This document shows positions 61,258 through 64,000 of a stretch of 64,000 bases of DNA, one piece after another (positions within the stretch are counted from its first letter, which is position 1; every line of letters starts with the position of its first letter). A program made the translations under genes and the position numbers. The notes below the pieces were generated by a model. It was not told the origin of the DNA, ran no database searches, and was given only the letters and a program-made list of their open reading frames with translations. This stretch comes from Gigantopelta aegis (lineage: Eukaryota > Mollusca > Gastropoda > Neomphalida > Peltospiridae). The DNA lies in the NCBI RefSeq assembly GCF_016097555.1, contig NC_054703.1:39333761-39397760 (forward strand). The letters run 5' to 3'.

Positions 61258-61592
61258 AGGCATATTGTCACAGACCACTGACCTATTTAATGGCCTAACA
61301 AAGTATTACCTAAACAAATATAATTTGATTTGTCCCTAAATGTACTATATTCAACCATCTTCAATAACCACCATACTCCATTTATTAATGATATTTTGTA
61401 AAAATAATTGAATTATGACAATGGTCCATAAATCAAAAACTAAAATTGCCGAGAGGGTTGACATGGATTTCATTCCATCATGGCTCAGTTAAAGTGATGC
61501 TATATCTAGATTTGTTTTCCAACAATTAATGTAATGTTTCATTAATTATCCATTTTTAGAAAAATAGTCCTTAAATCCGTGACAGTATGCCT
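61258..61592 (+). mobile_element. TTAA-MITE family M (copy 2)
   Basis: 335 bp, AGGCATATTGTCACAGACCA ... CCGTGACAGTATGCCT, TTAA at 61254-61257 and 61593-61596. It abuts an AT microsatellite. Confidence 0.93.
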
Positions 61593-61593
61593 T

Positions 61594-61596
<3 letters not shown>

Positions 61597-61652
<56 letters not shown>
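61597..61652. repeat. (AT)n microsatellite
   Basis: About 28 AT units. Confidence 0.97.
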
Positions 61653-61654
<2 letters not shown>

Positions 61655-62990
61655 CCGCCGATTACATTTTACGGCTGAGACATGGAGGATAAAACACAAA
61701 CACTTTTGTTGTGGAATACCCTTCAAGAGGGGTGAAAGCGTCCGAAGTATATACCACTTTTGTGTGTGGTTATATCTGTGAAAATGACCGTACAAGTAAT
61801 TTGAAAAAAAAAAAGTGGCAACCACGAGCCGTACCACTATTTTTTACACTGCTGCCCCTGGGTTATGTTCATTGTAAACTGAATCGTTTTTCTACTGGCT
61901 ACAATCTAACTGTAGACCCTTGAACCATCAACTTGGCTTGTTCCAATTGCTAATGACGTCAGTGTTATTTTTATTTGATCACGAAAGAAGAATGTAATTA
62001 ACCAATTACGATATAGAACGCACTGCCATCAGTTAAAATAACAGGTTTAGAATCTATAACTAAACTATTCCATCTGCTAGCCAAAAATAGTTACTATAAT
62101 AAGGAACAAAAGATGTATGACAAAATCTGGTCGTCTGCATTAAATCATCTCACAGAAGGCTATAGGCTATATAGCACTTACAATAGGGAAAAATAGACTT
62201 CACATGTAGCAAAATTCAAAATGGCCGCCACGGTCATCACATGTAACCTTCAAAATGGGTCCCGATATAGCACCTTAAGTACCCCAATTTCAACAAGTCA
62301 GGTACGTTTTACCAAAAACCCAAACAGAAAATATCTCCCCCATGTCATTTCAAGATACTCCATGCAATGCAGGTCACGAAAAACAAGGTTATTTGTAGAA
62401 ATATCGAAGTTTATTTTTCAACGCCCTTGTCCAGTTTTCGGTACGCTATAACGTTATTTGGTTTTGGGGTAGGTTTGTTTACCCAATTTAGAAAAACGTA
62501 ACCACCTAGTAGGGTTATATGTGGTCTGTTTACTTTTTACTAAGTACCCTCAAAGTATTTTCTGGCAGAAAGCCTGGAGGCAAAAGGAGTATTAAAAATG
62601 CCAGATTCTTCCTTGCGTGGCTGTTGAACGTCCTTTAAATACTTACAAAAATTACGTAACGAATGGCAAAACCAGTTTTATTTCTATAAAGAAGAGCTAA
62701 CAGTAATATTAACATTAAGATATTATAACCAGAATACTGTACAGGTGTTATTGTACGTCCTGATGAATTTAGTAATTTTAAAATAATTAAATAATTACAA
62801 AATATAAGAGCGAGAAGAGAGAGATATAGATAGGCAAAAGTAAAGAAACGTTTGCTGTAAGGTTGAGAGAGGCCTCAGGTCAGTCTAAGCGGACGTCTGT
62901 CATGCCTCGGAAAAAGACGAAGTAAACGTCTGAAAAAGATTTTTTTAAATATAAATAAATAAAATTAAATACATTTTTGAAAATTGTCAG
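61653..62990. other. Intergenic, no gene supported
   Basis: The GC-mixed stretch at 62215-62450 (AAAATGGCCGCCACGGTCAT ...) may be a repeat but has no second copy in the window. Confidence 0.4.
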
Positions 62991-62999
62991 TGCTACTCA

Positions 63000-63475
63000 G
63001 GTGTGTGTGTGTATACATGTCAGCGTGTGCGTGCGTGCGTGTTTGTATACAGGCGCGGATCCAAGATTTTTTAACGGAGCCCAAAATCCGGTTTGGTTTC
63101 CTTAAATAGAATTTAAAGGTCCTTGACAGGTGGATGGGATATTGTGTATTCTGTAACATATATCGTTTGACCAAAAATAGTGGCTGCCCGGGCGTCTTGA
63201 GTGTGTGCATGCGTGTTTGTGTGTGTGTGTACAGGCGCGAAGCCAATATCTTTTAATAGAGGGGCCCAAAAACCCGGGTGATTTTGGGGTTTTTTTTAAA
63301 AATATAATAGGTTCTTGACTGGTGGATGGGATATTTTGTATTCTGATTCTGAATCTGTGTGTGTATACTTTTTTTTTTTTAAATATAATTTAAAGGTTCT
63401 TTACAGTTGGATGGGATATTGTGTATTCTGAATCTTTAACATATTGTTTGACCAAAAATAGTGGGTGACCGGGCC
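63000..63475 (+). repeat. Tandem repeat of about 170 bp, three partial units
   Basis: ACAGGCGCGGATCCAAGATT / ACAGGCGCGAAGCCAATATC, TTGACAGGTGGATGGGATAT, TTGTTTGACCAAAAATAGTG and GTGTGTG runs recur in order. Units are separated by GT microsatellites. Confidence 0.85.
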
Positions 63476-63476
63476 C

Positions 63477-63478
<2 letters not shown>

Positions 63479-63514
<36 letters not shown>
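63479..63514. repeat. (GT)n microsatellite
   Basis: About 18 GT units. Confidence 0.97.
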
Positions 63515-63516
<2 letters not shown>

Positions 63517-63912
63517 TATAACTGCAAACTGTAATGTAAATGAGTCAGCTTAGAGCCGTACGTTTGACATGTATGCACAAGTACGCCAGCGACACACTAA
63601 AATTGACGTACGCTTTCATAATCATCAAACAAAAAAAAGGTCTAACAGTAACTTCAGATCGAAAGCTGTCGGACGTTCTGTAAGCGAAAAACTTCAAGTA
63701 CTAAGATGACGATAGGCACGTTTTGCACTTTTGGTATGTACAAACATGTATGTGTTTACTATTTTATAAAATTTAATAGTTTAAAAAAGACGATGATTGG
63801 GGGGGGTGTCATTGCCCCTGTGAACCCACCATTCCCACATAGCGGAAACACTGGATATTCACCAATCTCGCTAGATGCTGGCATAATACAATTTGTATTC
63901 CTAATTTTATTA
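63515..63912. other. Intergenic, nothing recognised
   Basis: No supported feature. Confidence 0.4.
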
Positions 63913-63913
63913 A

Positions 63914-64000
63914 CCGGCCTCGGTGGCGTCGTGGTAGGCCATCGGTCTACAGGCTGGTAGGTACTGGGTTCGTATCCCAGTCGAGGCATGGGATTTTTAA
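63914..64000 (+). mobile_element. SINE H2, cut by the window end
   Basis: CCGGCCTCGGTGGCGTCGTG, GGTACTGGGTTCGTATCCCA, GAGGCATGGGATTTTTAA at the right edge. Confidence 0.93.

Overview
This is a stretch of animal nuclear DNA, most likely from a gastropod mollusc. Three things point that way. The host genes have introns (a centrin-3 gene split into at least six exons, a Bcl-2-family gene, and C2H2 zinc-finger genes). The DNA is AT-rich and full of microsatellites. About three dozen copies of tRNA-derived SINEs carry tails of the kind I associate with gastropods; the exact species cannot be told from sequence alone. A 200-base run of N at 15142-15341 is a scaffold gap.

Host genes. A BOK-like Bcl-2 protein lies on the + strand in two exons (12097-12546 and 14700-14819, 189 aa). 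It converges tail to tail with an 11-finger C2H2 zinc-finger gene on the - strand (CDS 15383-16348). A collinear 11-finger paralogue lies on the + strand (CDS 30685-31647). A last exon of an unrecognised gene on the - strand (21369-22003) has been split by a SINE. Centrin-3 (CETN3) occupies 44873-53722 on the + strand; its tiny first coding exon was not found. The rest is repeats and unassigned intergenic DNA.

Mobile DNA. There is one intact-looking Tc1-type DD34E transposon (23111-24612). Several short TTAA-flanked MITE families, foldback elements, and hAT-like or poly-G/poly-C-armed non-autonomous elements are present. One 3.8-kb DNA transposon (39958-43793) with a 4-bp target duplication has a remarkable internal array of a GTTATGAGC motif. 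A short Ty3/gypsy-like fossil lies at the left end.

SINE nomenclature used below. Copies are built from interchangeable modules. Head H1 has A box TAGCCCAGTGG and B box GGATCGATCCC. Head H2 begins GGCCTCAGTGGCGTCGTGG. Head H3 has A box TAGCTCAGTCGGTTGAG and B box GGATCGAACC. Head H4 begins GGCCTCGGTGGCGCAGTGG and lacks the core. H1, H2 and H3 share a central core (GTGGTATGTGCTATCCTGTC ... ATAAAAGATCCCTTGCTGC). There are two tails: T1 (AATAGCCGATGATTAATAAA ... GTGGTGTCGTTAAACAAAAC) and T2 (GTGTTGAGTGCGTCGTTAAA and on to TAAAACATTTC).

The main theme is that pieces of SINEs and of host exons have repeatedly seeded tandem arrays. A 106-bp satellite came from a SINE body, a 45-bp array from the SINE core, and an 11-unit array from the pol III promoter head. 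The last zinc finger of one ZNF gene was amplified downstream of its stop, and the first half-finger plus splice acceptor of the other was amplified upstream of it. Nested insertions (MITE in SINE in SINE; MITE in MITE; transposon in tandem array) give relative ages and exact target-site duplications.
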